64,000 bases of DNA from Seiridium cupressi (lineage: Eukaryota; Ascomycota; Sordariomycetes; Amphisphaeriales; Sporocadaceae): positions 1 to 64,000 of the forward strand of contig JARVKI010000051.1 in NCBI GenBank assembly GCA_036674765.1, in the 5' to 3' direction. The position numbers and the translations under genes are program-made. The first letter of the stretch is position 1, and each line of letters starts with the position of its first letter. The notes beneath the pieces are model-generated. The model was not told where the DNA came from, did not search any database, and saw nothing but the letters and a program-made list of their open reading frames with translations. Below, one piece after another: positions 44,193 through 57,404 of this stretch.

Positions 44193-45935
44193 ATGAACGC
44201 TGCGACAGAAGCGATGAGTGAGACGAACATATCTGAAGCCTCTTCGGCGTTTTCGGCATTCCATCTACCACCCTCTCATCCGCAACTTATCTCCAAGATA
44301 CCCAAAATCCTCCCCCATGAGCGCGTGTTCCCAATTCAGATCGGATCGGAGCTTTTCAAACTCTCGGGGGCTTCCCTCTCATCGGATGGTGAGTATTACT
44401 CATTTCTATTACATATCAGGGCCTCACATGTCGTCTTCCTGCACTATCCGCACATGATTATCTGATTGTTTGGTTTTGGTTTTAGTTTTTGCTGCTTAAT
44501 AATCCTCAAAAGGGCTTGTGTCTGAAGCCGAGGCTAACCCAATTCAGCACCTTCATACTTTTCCCAGTACTTCCTGTGTCAAATCAAGCGCGCCGAAGAA
44601 AACGGGGAGGATCTTTGCTCTGCGATCCGGACGCTCTACATTGATCGCGACCCCGAGACGTTCAAGGACATCTCCCTCCACCTTCAGGGCTACCATGTCA
44701 TACCGCGGGACGGCACGCACTTTGTGCGCCTCTTCGCAGATGCGCAGTTCTACACGCTGCCCAAGTTGATGTCCCAACTCTATGAAGAGAGTATATTCAT
44801 GTCCATCGGGCACCGTGAATTCCATATTCCACGCGATATCTTTCAGGGACCTGGAAACAGTCCGAACTTCTTCTCTCTAGGCTTCGCCATCTTCTTCTCA
44901 TCCCCCGATGAGATCTTCCCTGGCCTGGGCCGCGAGGGCCTCATTCGGCCTCCTTCTATTCAGCCGCCGGCGGTTCCGAATCGATCCGCCGACATTTTTG
45001 CAGAGCTCTTGCACCTACTACGGGGCTATCCCGTACACATCCGCAGTGAGGAGCATCGCGCGAGTTTGCTTCGCGACTGCCGTTATTTCAACTTCAAGGG
45101 TGTAGAGCAAAGACTCATCCCGCATAATATTAGCTACAATCAAGCGCGGCAGCGCAGTGAGATCGTGCTACGGTTAGAAGATATTCTCAAGTCAGGCATA
45201 TCCTTCGTGCACGATCCTACAGCCACGCCTGTTTATGGTAGCGAGGCAGCGAATCAGACGACTGTCTCCGGCTGGGTGAACTATGCCCGTCCCTACGTGG
45301 ATGATGTTGCGTACGAGCTGATCCTGGAGATTGGAGGTGAGAATTCCAAGATCCACCTCAACATCATGCGTGCCGAGTTTTTTGGGCAGGTGAAAGCGCG
45401 TGTGGCGAAGCTGTTTGAGGTGATTGCAGCCAAGCTGAATCTGCCGCCGACTACTCAGCCGTTGGGCTTGCTGATGGCAAAGGGTGGCGCTGGAAGCCAG
45501 CCACCTACGCCGGGCAATACGGCGTTGAGCGAGGACCTAGTCAGGATCTCCATCGAGCCAGATGCGTACATTGAGCTTGATGGAAGGGTCTACCCCACGC
45601 ATACCATGGAAAGCGACGACTCCCCACCGGTACCATTCTCGGCAAACTCATCAACGATGGGTAATGGAATGAGTGGGCCCGATAGTCCTGCGTCAAGTAT
45701 GGGTGGTTTGCTTGGGCCGTCGAGGAAGAGGAGAAGGCTTGATGTTGATCCGGCCGGCCAAATGGGTGGTGGAGGGCCGGCCGAGGAATGGGTTATCAAG
45801 AAGGGTCAGTGGAGGTTGAAAATCCAGGGCTCGCAGGGCGGGAAGAGCGCTGTTGAGTGTGTGCTTGTCGCCGTGAGGCTGGAAGCATACAGCAACGAAC
45901 AGACCAGAAATGCGCAAAGAGGATTCCTCACTTGA
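44193..45935 (+). CDS. Whi2-like BTB/POZ domain protein
   Basis: Two exons, 44193-44388 and 44548-45935, make 527 residues. The 159-nt intron is long for this window, with a GTGAGT donor, GCTAAC branch and CAG acceptor. Exon one gives FPIQIGSELFKLSGASLSSD, and after splicing APSYFSQYFLCQIKRAEENG and IDRDPETFKDISLHLQGY follow: a KCTD/T1-type BTB domain (about 45-150). A second BTB-like unit begins at IFMSIGHREFHIPRD, with FSLGF and FAELLHLLRGYPVHI, and ends in LLRDCRYFNFKGVEQRLIP. This two-BTB order is that of fungal Whi2-like proteins, linked in yeast to general-stress phosphatase Psr1 and growth arrest under nutrient limitation. The C-terminus contains a basic SRKRRRLD patch that may be a nuclear signal. 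An intact, conserved-type gene. Confidence 0.88.
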
Positions 45936-48900
45936 GCGACACGATTCTGAAGGTCGTGGTTCAGGAGACTGGTCCCTCAGGTTTCCGGGAGGCCTTGCAG
46001 GCGTACATTAGAAGAGTGGAGTTCGATTCATACGGGCTACTTTATTGTAACAATGGGCGTACGGCTGGGACAAGTAGGGTCAAAATGGAGTATCAATTCA
46101 CGAATAGAAGATCTTTAACACAAATGGTGCGCAGTAACTTCATCCATCAATTCCGGACACTAAACGAGACCATGTTTCTTCCCCCAGTATCTCAAATATA
46201 TGCGAACCAATCCCACTACACAAGATCTCAGACATCTGACCACCGCCATAACTATGTCAAGGGTGGTCGAGAGCTGCATCAACACAAACCCAATCCGCCC
46301 CGAGAGTCGAGGACGAAAACCGCAGCGTGTTCCCTGGCGGTGAATGCTTTCGAGGCACGACCCATGTGGAGGAGTTGCTCGAAGATGGCAGAAGGGCGAC
46401 TCGCTTGGAATGGCAAGGCAAACTGCCGAATGTCTATCTCACATAATCCCAAGTACATGGGATGTTTTCTCGGTGCGCTTGCCCTTTCTTTGCCTTCCCA
46501 GTGCACTGACGTTACTGGGCAGATTGAATCTTCGATGGCCATCATTGCAAAGACCATTGTTGTTCTCGTCGGGCCCTTGCATCGGAAGCAACTACGAATA
46601 CAGGATTCCTCGTCGGCGGCATCTTGGTGCAGACGAAGGTGATGCTTCGCCAAAACTGCCAACGCGGCTTTTCTTGATTCTTCCTCTGAGAGGAATATGA
46701 GAAGGTGATTGTCTTATAGACGTCCTATCAACATAATTGTAGAGCTGTACTAGGCGCTACATTTTCGGCGCATGCCAGGCAATCTTTGACAACCTGCTCG
46801 CGCAGGCGCTGACATCAAGAAGGATATCGAAATCATACTTTTTAGCAGTTGTAAATTGGTCGTGGTTCAGATTTTATTAAAGTACTATAGGAGCCCTAAA
46901 CTTTCATCTCGAACTCGTAGTTGATATCCCATAACAAACATTACCAAACCATTTGCAGAAAGGAAGACCATATGTGCCACCCAGTTCCCGAGTGGTAGTT
47001 GCTCATCGCGTTATTAGCCACCTGCGCCGAGAGTGACGGTATGGGCGTCTTCATCAAAGCTCGCCACTGGATCGAAACCGACATTGGTGACCTCGAGTAT
47101 CCGGTCGACATCTTGATGCCGTGGTCTTGTTTTCTACAAGCACATCGAGGTTCGACCTGTCAGCCCTTGAAACCGTCTGAATCATTGTCGCAAAGCTTCG
47201 TCAACCTTCCCACTTCGTCAACTTCGTCGAGCAGACTATCGAAGTACCAATCCAGGCAGCTCCAGAGAGTCGGACAGGCTGTGCGATAGCAATTGGCGTC
47301 CACCATCCTATGATGGTCGTCTTTCACGGCACCAAGGCTAGATGCCCGGACGGCACAACAGAAGTAGTCCACTTTCTCCTAATCCTTGAACATCAAGCGG
47401 TTCGTGGTCAAATTTCATGCGGTCGATGGCTCAATCTGTACAGCGTGTAGCTGCATCTCATCATACCAGCATCACCAACAACATTCATGGATAACTGATA
47501 ACCGAACAGGCGAATTGCCTATCTTTCTCCATAGCAAAGAGGGTTCTTGTGGGCCTCAGATACCTGAACACAGGCACGGGGATCTCATCGTCATGAGCCT
47601 GGGTTGTGGCAGCAGTCGTCGAAAGGCGCATAAAAAGGGTTCGTGCTAAAAGTTCCAAGGAGAACAAAGTTCAACTGAGCCTGACAGTGGTTGAAAACCA
47701 TCGATATTGTCTTACTGGCTCCACTGTGAACAGGGTTCATGTTCTTGGAATGGTGTATGGCTACGGTTACTATAGTCCTCGTCTGAGCTTGGACTATTTG
47801 CTGGTACTGTTTGTTGGTTCTAGCTGCTCTGCTATCTAACCAGTCATGGTGAAGGAAGCTCAAGCCGATCGAGGTTTGAGTGTATCCAGCTTTCATTTTG
47901 TTGTGGACCGTGTCCGTCTCGAAGCTGGCGGTTTCTTCGGCATACTTTGTTGCAACTTGAGCTCAGTATTATTAGATATAGAGTTGTGAGGATTTGTATA
48001 ACAACCTACACAATCTTGACTTCGCCAATGTTGCAAATCTCTGCCCAGGCGTGCAGTGTCGAGTTCAGGTTTTCAACGACGCCAGTCAGGTAGCCCAGTC
48101 CCAACTTTGCCGCTGATCCTTGACCCTGGACAACAGAGGACAAAAAGGGAGGGAAGGTGGGATGTGATACACTACTTCGTCTGGTCCTTCATATAGCAAA
48201 AGGAGTTGAAGTTCCCCTTGTTCAGCCCGTCTTGGTCTGCTGTTCCCCAACACCAGTCGTACCAGTCCTGTTTGCCGACTTGGAGATGCCCGTGTTTTCT
48301 TGACCAGCTCGGGTGGAAGTTGGGATGACAATCCGCAGGTTGTCGTTCAGCGATCGTCATCGGTGAAAGAGGACTGTGCTCTAGTGATGTCAGGTGATTA
48401 TTATCCATCCCTGTCAGACGGACGCAGGGATCACGCCGTAGAGGGACCAAGGTCGCTGGTAGCCGGGTGTCATCCCAGATCTCATTGGGCCATCCTTAGC
48501 TGCCTGATTTATCAACTGTGTATCCGGCGTAGATGGATCACCCTGACTTGATGTACCTGTCCATCCGTGCGCTGAGAAGATGTATCACGTCCATAGCTCG
48601 TTCTACAAGCCGGCTTAAGCGGGGTGGGAGGGCAGAGGCAGGGATGCAGGCTCGGGAAGCGTCATCTCCCTTCATCATCTCCCTACATACCTGCGAAGCT
48701 ATGACTGAATAAGTGGGAATATCGTCTCCCCATAAATTGCATACTGTCTTGTACTCAATCTGCTGTAACTGGAAGCAACGAGCTGGGGCGCTCCATGAAC
48801 ATGACCACAGAATACACGTGCTACTTGAAGCTTGTATTGCCTCTCACATATCTCGAATGTGTAGGTATGGAGTCCGTGTCTCAAAGGTAATTCCCACGTC

Positions 48901-49313
48901 GCCGGTGTTGTGGTGCAGGACCCTACAAGATAGCTTGTAGATCTTGCAGTGTTCTTTTCGGATAGGACATAAGAACAATCCGGGGCGCTCTTACGTGCAT
49001 ATGGCGTGTCTAATAGACCATTCCTCGGTCAGCATGGGCATGCATTCTCGTGACAATTGCTCTTGTCCTTGCCTTTGCCGTTGCCGCTGCCGTTATATGC
49101 GAAAACTCAAGGGCAGAGATCCGCGTGCCTTGCATTCGTGACCTGTGTATGTCATACACACTGCCGTTTACCCTTCTCGCTCGCTGTTTCGTTCCATCGT
49201 CTAGATCAGTGAGGCCTGTTCCGTAAACTGTCATTGTACGATCGGTATAACCTTGCCCAGGACAAGAAAAGGTGGGGAAAGAGCAACATTGTTAAGACCG
49301 ATCTTTCCTCGAG

Positions 49314-49565
49314 TCATTTTCGCCTTTGCCTGGGGACGACAATGGGCGTTTGTTGCCTAGGGCCTGCATACCGGCATGTCGATTGATGGTTGTCATGATC
49401 CCATTTCCTACTAGAGAATCGTGGGCATTTCCCGTACGGGTATCCTTCGCAGTTGGGTGCCGCTACGTGTTGTGTATATGCCGCCTGTGACACAAATCCT
49501 TTCTTGCAATTCTGGTATATCCGGAAATTGTGCCAAAATTCGACATCGACACGCTGCCGCACCAC
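49314..49565 (-). CDS. Tentative cysteine/histidine-rich C-terminal fragment
   Basis: On the minus strand the frame reads NCKKGFVSQAAYTQHVAAPNC followed by KCPRFSSRKWDHDNHQSTC and a basic tail before the stop. The spacing of Cys and His resembles two degenerate zinc-finger units. No start, no matching upstream exon and no family could be found; the same-strand frame at 49626-49910 might be upstream coding. It may be chance. Confidence 0.2.
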   Translation of the reverse strand: MVRQRVDVEFWHNFRIYQNCKKGFVSQAAYTQHVAAPNCEGYPYGKCPRFSSRKWDHDNHQSTCRYAGPRQQTPIVVPRQRRK

Positions 49566-49844
49566 TCCGCTGCCGGGACGCTTGTAGTATTGATTCTAGT
49601 TGATAATACTGGAATGAGTAGGTCTCTAGTAATTAGACTCATATGCTGTGGTGAGGAGGTCCCCTCCTGGACGTGAGTTTCGAGCTGTGGCTAAGGACAG
49701 GCGATGCCCATCTACTGAATTCTTTGCCGAGTCAGTTCCACTGACGAATGTTGGTGATTTTTCCATTATTTTTACACCAGGATTTATGTCGACGGCAATA
49801 TCCAGTGACTTTTCAAGTCTGCTGGGCAGTGATCGGACGGCACA

Positions 49845-49997
49845 ATGGCAGAATTCGATGCAATCGAAATCCCGGAACCGAAAGAGCTTTCGACGACCGA
49901 AGCGTTCCATGCGGCTTGTGATATATTCCGAATCATTGGGGGTACGGTATTCCTAAAGGATGGCTTCCTGTTCGCCAGTGGTCCGCTGGCCCCATAA
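49845..49997 (+). CDS. Tentative 50-residue ORF or first exon
   Basis: An ATG in good fungal context (cacaATGGC) opens MAEFDAIEIPEPKELSTTE, continuing as a helix-rich stretch and IIGGTVFLKDGFLFASGPLAP before a TAA. It reads like the N-terminus of a globular protein, but no downstream exon joins convincingly. It could be a relic or a short peptide. It overlaps other frames on the opposite strand. Confidence 0.2.
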   Translation: MAEFDAIEIPEPKELSTTEAFHAACDIFRIIGGTVFLKDGFLFASGPLAP

Positions 49998-52900
49998 GTC
50001 GATGTCTACAATATACCCTCGAGTTTGCGGGCCCCATTGTCATGAGGCTCAGCTATTTGTAATCTTCGGCGACAGGATGACGTCAGATGGTGTTTATGAT
50101 GACTTTGCTTTGCTAACACTTCTCAGTCTCATTAGGCTTCGTGTGTGATGAATGCCACATCTCACTGAAGAGTCGCCGTGTCTTGAGCAGGTCGACGGCC
50201 ACGAACGGCCTCGGCGGCGGCGGCGTTTAAACACACAAGTTGTTGGCCAACAGTCCATTGGGTTACACGCACTCTAGTAAACTGCGGTAACATCGAAATG
50301 AGTATTCATTCCAGACCGAAGTATTGATGGTTTGTGTAATGGGATGAAGATACCTTCTGTCATCATACGTTCAATGTGCGTTTCCATGCCCCACCCACCT
50401 CCATATGAGTTTGAGTATGGAGCTGAACGCCTTGTAAGTTGTCTGATATTAGACAAGCACATTCGAAACCAAGCAAAAGTGACACAAGACTTGAGGCAAA
50501 CCAGACAGCTCATGGGAACATCGGTGGCTTCTGAACATCTGCCGCGAGAGCACTACGCCCTAGCAATGAGGAGAAATGGGTATGCAATACTGTTAGTGCT
50601 GCCAGTTTTCACAGGTAGCATGAGGTCTTCTGATTCTTTCAATGATACCATCACCAAAAGAGGCCGCGAGTATCATGGTCTAGAGCAAGTCCACCAAGAA
50701 ACATCAGCACAGATAGCGCAACAACTCAAACTTGCAGGATACATACCATCACGATATGACACCCGATTTCTCGCCTGCCTCTGGTGGTGATGGTGTTCAG
50801 GTACCAATCATGGACACGAGAGCATCTCCTCGCCCATGATACTTTGATTCGTGGTCTCGGTTGCACTACCACTGGAGCCGACTTCAGCTCGACAACTTTG
50901 ATCATTGATAAAGGGGCGAGTTTGATGTGAGTAATCTGGCAGACATTAGGAAAATATTTCTATGATAATAGAAGATACTTACTGTTACGAATTGACGAAG
51001 TTAGCTTCTACTGTTTTCGAGCACGTGGCTAGCTTTCTCTGCAAGTAGAATGATACGGTTGAATTAAGTGGAGAGGACGAAAAGAGTGTTTGTAGAAGAT
51101 ACAAGGATGCATATAAATAAAGATTTCGGATGAGTAACATTAAGGATAAAGCTAAGTTGAGACTCGTAGAATGATGAAAAAGAAGAAAGGGTGAAAAGAT
51201 GAGAAATGAGAGAAAAGGTATATGTGAGAAGTGGCAGGAAGGATGGCAAGTATATCTATGTCCTCGCTAGTTGGAGGATATACAAGATTGTTCTAGCTGA
51301 AGGAGACGATCAGGAATCAGAAAGCTTGGGACACAGCAAACAGAATCGAAATCGTCATCACTTCCACAAGCAAACAACCATTTGAATTTTGATTGGCGTT
51401 GGGAATGCACGGAACCGACTGCCTCTAGATCAGCATATCATCCGCAATTCCGTGTGTCCATTTTCCCTGCTCCTTCCCGTCAAACTGGCCAGACTCCCAT
51501 ACTATTAGAGTCTCAGAGAGTTTGTACATGTATGTAAGTTTCTTCCAAATAACGCTGAGTTCACCCTGCAAGCGTCTTGTTTCTGGTCTAGACAACAACT
51601 AGGAAACTTGTCGTAAAGATTCACAACAAAGTTGGGAATGAATTTAACAGAGGGGGGTGGAGTTGTTTTTTCATGTGAACGTCAGTCCGTGATATCTGAC
51701 TCTCCTCCTTGGTGAACACATGTGGGCTGAAGCTGCTCGGTCGAATCGCATTCCGTGCCCACAACATAGTCACTAATGCACCGCCTCTGAGGACAGAGCA
51801 TGAGACCGACGCATCATGAAAGAAGACAAGCGTATTCCATAACGTTGGATGACAATCATAGAGGGACCACCACGGACAAGCACATTCCGCTCCACATGAT
51901 CAAACAATTGATGGCGGCGGCATGCAGGAAATTATATGGCTTCCAAGCCAACACGATTTCTGCTCACGGCCGCCTGTTGACCGTAGCCGGTATCCACATA
52001 CATCAGACTGTTAGAACTATATTGGGTAATGTCACCAATGGCGTTTGCACATCAGAGGACACGGTTAGGTATTATGGCAAATTCGCAGACTGAATGCTCT
52101 GGTTTGGGATACATCACTAGGTTTCGTTCTTGATATCCAATCGTTCCACAGCTATACCGATCCCCAGCCCGACCCTTGTTTGATTTTGACTGTTAGAGGG
52201 CTGTAGAGCTGTAGGATCATAGAGTAGAGCCTGTTCGGTGAGGTCACTGAAACATCGTCCCGAGCTCTCCGTTGTCCGGTCTAGGTTTCTCCACTGAAAC
52301 GGTATATTGCAGATTCGTCTGAGTTGTTGGGCCATGACCATAGCATAGATTCCATGCCTGTTCATCTAGACCGGCAAGTGTAACCGAACTTAGTTGCTGC
52401 CTGATTGCCAGTCCGATCACCGCTGATCACTTGCAGATGTGTCTCACTGGAACCTGATCTAGCAAGATGGCCATGATCGATCCTTCATTCATGTTTCGAG
52501 TAGAGGCAACACTGATAGACCCGACGGGTCAGGCTGATCTGTCCCATCGCCTTATCCAGGTTATTGGAATGTTTTGCGCCTTAGCCGCACATGGCCAGAT
52601 AAGAAGGATGGCACCAATGCCGTGGCAAGGAATCCTGATCGAACCACAGGTGACCAATAATCGCATCCTTCTATTTTGGATGCCGATATCACACTGGGTC
52701 CAGATTACCGGGAGCAGATGTGCCATCAAGCCGGCGGATTGGTGATGGTAATAATAGTACGCGAGGATTGGTTGTGCCCGTGGTGTGGGTGGGGGTTGAC
52801 ATCCGTGGACAAGGGTCCGAATCCTGCACGGGGACAATCCTCTTCTGCTGTAGAACGTTGGACTCTCCAGAAGGCCGCATCTTGCTGCATTCTGTATGGG

Positions 52901-55900
52901 GAAGTCTATCTGGTATTTGGAAACTGAGATGTGATCAAACGCTGTATTGCATTATCGAATCGGGTAACTACGTGCATGATGGTGTCGAAATGAGCCAGGG
53001 TGTCAGGCATTCAGGTGACCACCAGCGCTGGGTGGCATGAGTTGCATCTTCTCGGTTTGAGGTTGGATTGTGTGGTCCAGGTGACGGAGAATAGTATGGT
53101 CCCGATGATTACAGTACGCATGAAAGCGATTCCATCTCCGACCTCGGACTGCCGATACCAGCTTCCCAGCTTGAGGCTTGTTTTTAGACTTTTGGTTCCC
53201 AGCTCCAAAGCAAAATCAGCGACACCCGCAGTGTTCCCGTCCCTGGGCAGGATACTGTACTACGTTTAAACTCAAGGTTAACGTCCAACGTCAGCAAGCA
53301 TCAACTATGACGCCTCCGCATGCAGATTCCCGTGGGAAATTAGCAATGGCCTGGCGCCAGAGGTGGCGTCACGAACGCGTAAGACTATCTAGGCAAGCTG
53401 CATCTACCTAGATTCAAGCAATGTCGGATTCAGCCCCAGGGCAAAAACCCTCCACAGACAAACGGTTGTGCTTCTAGGGTCTTTGATATGCTTCTAGGCT
53501 TTCCAAGAATGAGCCTCAGCGTATTCTGAAACCTGGCGCCTTTTTATTCACCGATTTCAGACCAGTGGTCTTAGCTCAAGAACGCCTATTGGCTTGCTGT
53601 AGCCGAATCGTAGACTTAGCGAACGTGGGTGGGCACGTCCTTGATCGAGATGAATGTTCACATTTTAAGATGCGATAGCGGCCTTGCCGTTGGTCGCTGG
53701 TCTGAAGCTGTCTTCGTAGAGCCAAGAAAAAAAGAAAAAGAAAGGCCCCGGGAGCAATGCTTGTATAATTTGTGATCTCGCAACTCGAAGCTTGCTCGAG
53801 TCTGTAGTTCGATGATCTATAGCATTGGCTGAAACTAAGTAGCCCTTACCACTCAGTCGGGTTAAATGGCTTTGATAAAAGGCCAAAAATGATGGCATAG
53901 ATTGTTGAGTAGTGCAATAGTTTCACTTTCCGCATGGATGACACGCCACCTGCTCGATGAAGTTAGGATATGTGATTCATTTAAATATCTACGCGTTAGA
54001 TGCCATGCTTCGCCAGTATGCAGTAAAGTCAGTCGCTTATTGCTAAAACTCAACCGAATCTAATTGCGACTTGCAGGAGCAAGAATCGTGCATAAGGTTC
54101 GGCAGCTCGAAAGCAGAGAGTCTGCGCTGCCACGGTGGGCGGCTTGTGGGTTAGGTCCAGCGACAGCGAATCTGAGTGCATCTAACTAGACGGACATGCT
54201 TGGACCAAGTGTGCATGGAAGTCAGGTGCAGCGAGTGTGCTTTGCCGCCAGAAGCGCAAATGTAATGGGCTTGAACGCGGTCTACTGTACTGGAAGTAGA
54301 CGTCGACCCAATAGTGTCGCAGTCATGATACATACTAACTAGTACTATGTACAGTAGAGAGGTTGGGTGAGTTGCTGGCCGAGTGGACCACCAGTCTTGA
54401 AAGAGGCGGTGTCGTAGTCGCTACTTACTGCAAGTCGTGGGACAGTGGCATCTGCATCGAGTTTACCGCCAACTACAGCTGCCCGAACCTGCACCGCGAC
54501 TCAGCTGACTGATCACGAATTCCCGCTTTGCTGCATCCAGCGATATGATCTGTCGACATGCTCGTCAGAGTTTGACGAAAGGGCCGGAAAACGTGAGTTC
54601 CTGCATGCCCAGGAAAGGGGCGGTGATTGGAGCAGTACTTGATAGAGTCCTGATTTGCTCCCACTCCTCAACCGAACCGTAGTTAGATCTGCCGGTGGGT
54701 TCTTCCCACGTGCAGCACCCTGACTTAGAGGGATCAATGAAGCTTAAATTGGCTTGTCTTTTCCCCATCCAGAAAGATCATCAACGAAACGGGTGTTTTG
54801 GCGCGTCTAGAACGCACATTGGGCAGCACCGTGGGAGAAAAAGAAAAGAAAAAATTACCTAGTGTCAACAGAGCTGGTTTCTCTGGCGACCCTATCATGG
54901 CGGACGTTTCGACCTGATCGGCCGCTGTTTTCGGTGTTGTAAAGGGTTAAACCTACCGGCGACCATTGATACACCAAGTGCTCACGCCCTTACGGCTCGA
55001 AAAAATGGGCATGCAAAGTTGATCGGGATCTATGTATTGTCCCAATCGACGCAGCCGCAGGAGGATGGCTCCCATGCGACTCATTGGATCCTAGAGGAGT
55101 GCTCTGGGTGTGGTGCTTGGACTGCTTGAATAGCATCTGTGGATATTATTGGAGAGGTCGCTGCCCCTCATCGAGTTGTAGGTTGGAGCGTACGTAGGTG
55201 CAGAAGGGTTCAATTGCCTCTCATTGGTGTCGTCGTCGTTTAGGGCCCCAGCTTCTCTGCGTCAGCCTGCATTGATGGTTCGTGCTGATTGTAGACGGCG
55301 AAAAAGAGCTGCCCTCGGAAAATGACGACTTGTGGCTCGGATTGTCCAGAGCGACTCGGTGTATGAGAATGATGAATCGAACATGTCAACTTTTGTGGGT
55401 TGATACCACCCCACGGCACGTAATCCGTAAGCCTCGAGTTCTGGGCACAAGTTCAGATTTATTAGTGGCTCTTGCGTTCCTGGTTTTGCACCTTGAAAAG
55501 CTGACACATTCGCCGGCGAGGATGAGGATTTTTTGCGGTTAGAGCTGAATGTTGCCGGTTGGCCAGCCAGTGAGCGGGCGCAGGCCGGCGGGCCTTGATG
55601 CATGGAAATCACAGATCCCAGACCCCAACTTTGAGTGGAATGAGGCCAACTCATCTGTGGCCTCACTTTCAGATGGTTAAATGAATTTGCATTTTGCCGC
55701 TTCGCCTCAGACCTGAACGGAAACAGGATGGGCATCGGCCACCGCCGAGTATAACTCAAGGATGAGAGATACCGTGGCACGTCGTCAGCAACCGACCCAG
55801 GTCATGTACAGTTGCTCCGAGACACGGAGCTGTGCATGCATCAGGGGATGGATCAGTAAATTCTGTCATCATCATGATCTTGACAGGATGTTTATATCTC

Positions 55901-57040
55901 GCGATTCATTCCTGCATCCGCCTTGTAAAACACCAGCAGGCCTCATTAGTGACCCTTCAATGCCGTGCTTGGGTCTATTGCGAACGCCTTCCTACTTTGA
56001 GTGTTGCAGTAGAGGCTTTCAACGTTGCATGCAGATTGTCCGGTTGGATCGCGTCTGCCCACACACAAGGTGCGGTAGTAGTGAGCTCCTCCCAAGTCAC
56101 TCTCACGGAGGCATACGACTTAGGCCGCTGGAGCGACAATTGCAAGAGTCACGACCCAGCAGAAAGGAGACTGTGGGCGCGCATGAGTCAAGACGGGATG
56201 GTAGGTATGTTCTGCGTCCGTGTTCGCCGGACCTACGGGTACGCATTTGCAGTAAATACTGTACCTGTGAACAGGATTACGTGGGTAGGTGAGGTTGGTA
56301 TAGTATTGCGGCATCCACTCATCGTCATCTCCCGACTCTGGAACGTCTGGGTCGTCAACCGAGGGTCGGGCCCTCCCCTCGCGACCAAGCGTCAGGCATT
56401 TCGACGGAATCCCTGCTGTCGCTTTGAAGGTTGAAGGGTTCTCGTGCCCCTCGGCTTGTGCCTCTCGCTGAAGATCCATGCTCCTTAATACAGCGTTACC
56501 CGTGCGCCGGATATGACGATTCGAGTGGACTGGGCGAAACCCCTGTCGCACCCTTGTCATGACCCGGTCGGCCAGCAGTCAAGTGTCAAAATTGCGCACC
56601 ATCAGAGACTCAGGTGGCACTTGGGGACCAGGCCAAGGGCGCGCCAGGTTGATGTATTGTTCTGCATTAACTTTGCGGCAGGAATACCTGTCTCAGTCCC
56701 AACCTTGCGAGGCGGCACCTCTGTCCGCCCATGCCGTCCCCGTAGTTCTGCGTTAGCGGGGCTCGCTATGTTACCCGAAGGGGTTGGCCCCGGTCGGCCA
56801 TGCTGTGCGGTCACTGGCTGGGGCCTCTGCAGGCCTGCGTAGCTGCATGCTGCTTCCCTGCTCCAATGCTTTCTAGAGCGCAATCTGCCCCGGTGCTTTG
56901 ACTCGTCGGGTCGTCCTGTCCTCCAGTTTTTGTCCTAGTTGCCCAGTGCGCTCTCGACCAACTGCTGAGATCATCCCAGTCGCCTCTTTCAACTCTACCC
57001 ACTGGAACCTATTCTCAACGCCTCGAATCTTGACAGCGCA

Positions 57041-57065
57041 GAGAGAGAGAGAGAGTGTGTGTGTG
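57041..57065. repeat. Compound (GA)n(GT)n microsatellite in the RasGEF 5' leader region
   Basis: About eight GA units directly followed by five GT units, some 340 bases before the start codon of the RasGEF gene. Probably length-variable between isolates. Confidence 0.85.
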
Positions 57066-57343
57066 AGCCCTTTTTTCGAGCCGTTCGTACGCGCCGAGGG
57101 CTTGCGCTGCCACCGGATCACTGATTTGCGCATCGCTGACTGACCAGCCAGCCCCCTTTCTGCGAATAACAACAACGACGACGCTAAACAGAACGGGTCG
57201 GGGATTACCTCACATGGCGTCCTCCACCTAAGAACGCGCACAACACGAAGAGTTGTCCGAGGCAAACACACTACAACCGCAACCCCCACGTCATAGTTCC
57301 AAGTAAGGAGCCTGCCCGCGATATCTCACTCTCATCTTCGTCA

Positions 57344-57397
57344 ATGCATTGCTGCGATTGCCACGCTCGAAGCAGACTGCGCTCTGCTGCGCCGTAA
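57344..57397 (+). promoter_or_regulatory. Possible 17-codon upstream ORF in the RasGEF leader
   Basis: An ATG at 57344 opens a cysteine/arginine-rich 17-codon frame (MHCCDCHARSRLRSAAP) that ends in TAA seven bases before the main ATG at 57405. If the leader is unspliced here, it could lower translation of the main gene. A possible donor (GTAAGG near 57304) means the leader may instead be spliced, so this is tentative. Confidence 0.35.
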
Positions 57398-57404
57398 CCA
57401 CGAC

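Larger units (their letters stand above)
45936..57340. other. 11.4-kb stretch without a defensible gene
   Basis: Many overlapping frames of 60-260 codons on both strands, none with a domain or consistent splice linkage. The longest (45857-46642 plus) is an open frame through the Whi2-like 3' end. Composition is ordinary, not RIP-like. Purine-rich stretches occur at about 51060-51250. Two short protein-like frames near 49.3-50.0 kb are listed separately. The right end, from about 56900, is the leader and promoter of the RasGEF gene. The stretch may hold long non-coding transcripts, decayed elements or very divergent genes. Confidence 0.5.

Noticed and set aside
45857..46642. 261-codon plus-strand frame at the end of the Whi2-like gene
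   Set aside because: It starts inside the Whi2-like coding region in another frame and continues into non-coding sequence without motifs.
50332..50790. 152-codon plus-strand frame
   Set aside because: Longest frame in its part of the gene gap, but no domain, signal peptide, splice context or compositional support.
52790..52850. tRNA-like T-arm (GGTCCGAATCC)
   Set aside because: The flanking bases do not form a T stem, and no acceptor or anticodon arm fits around it.
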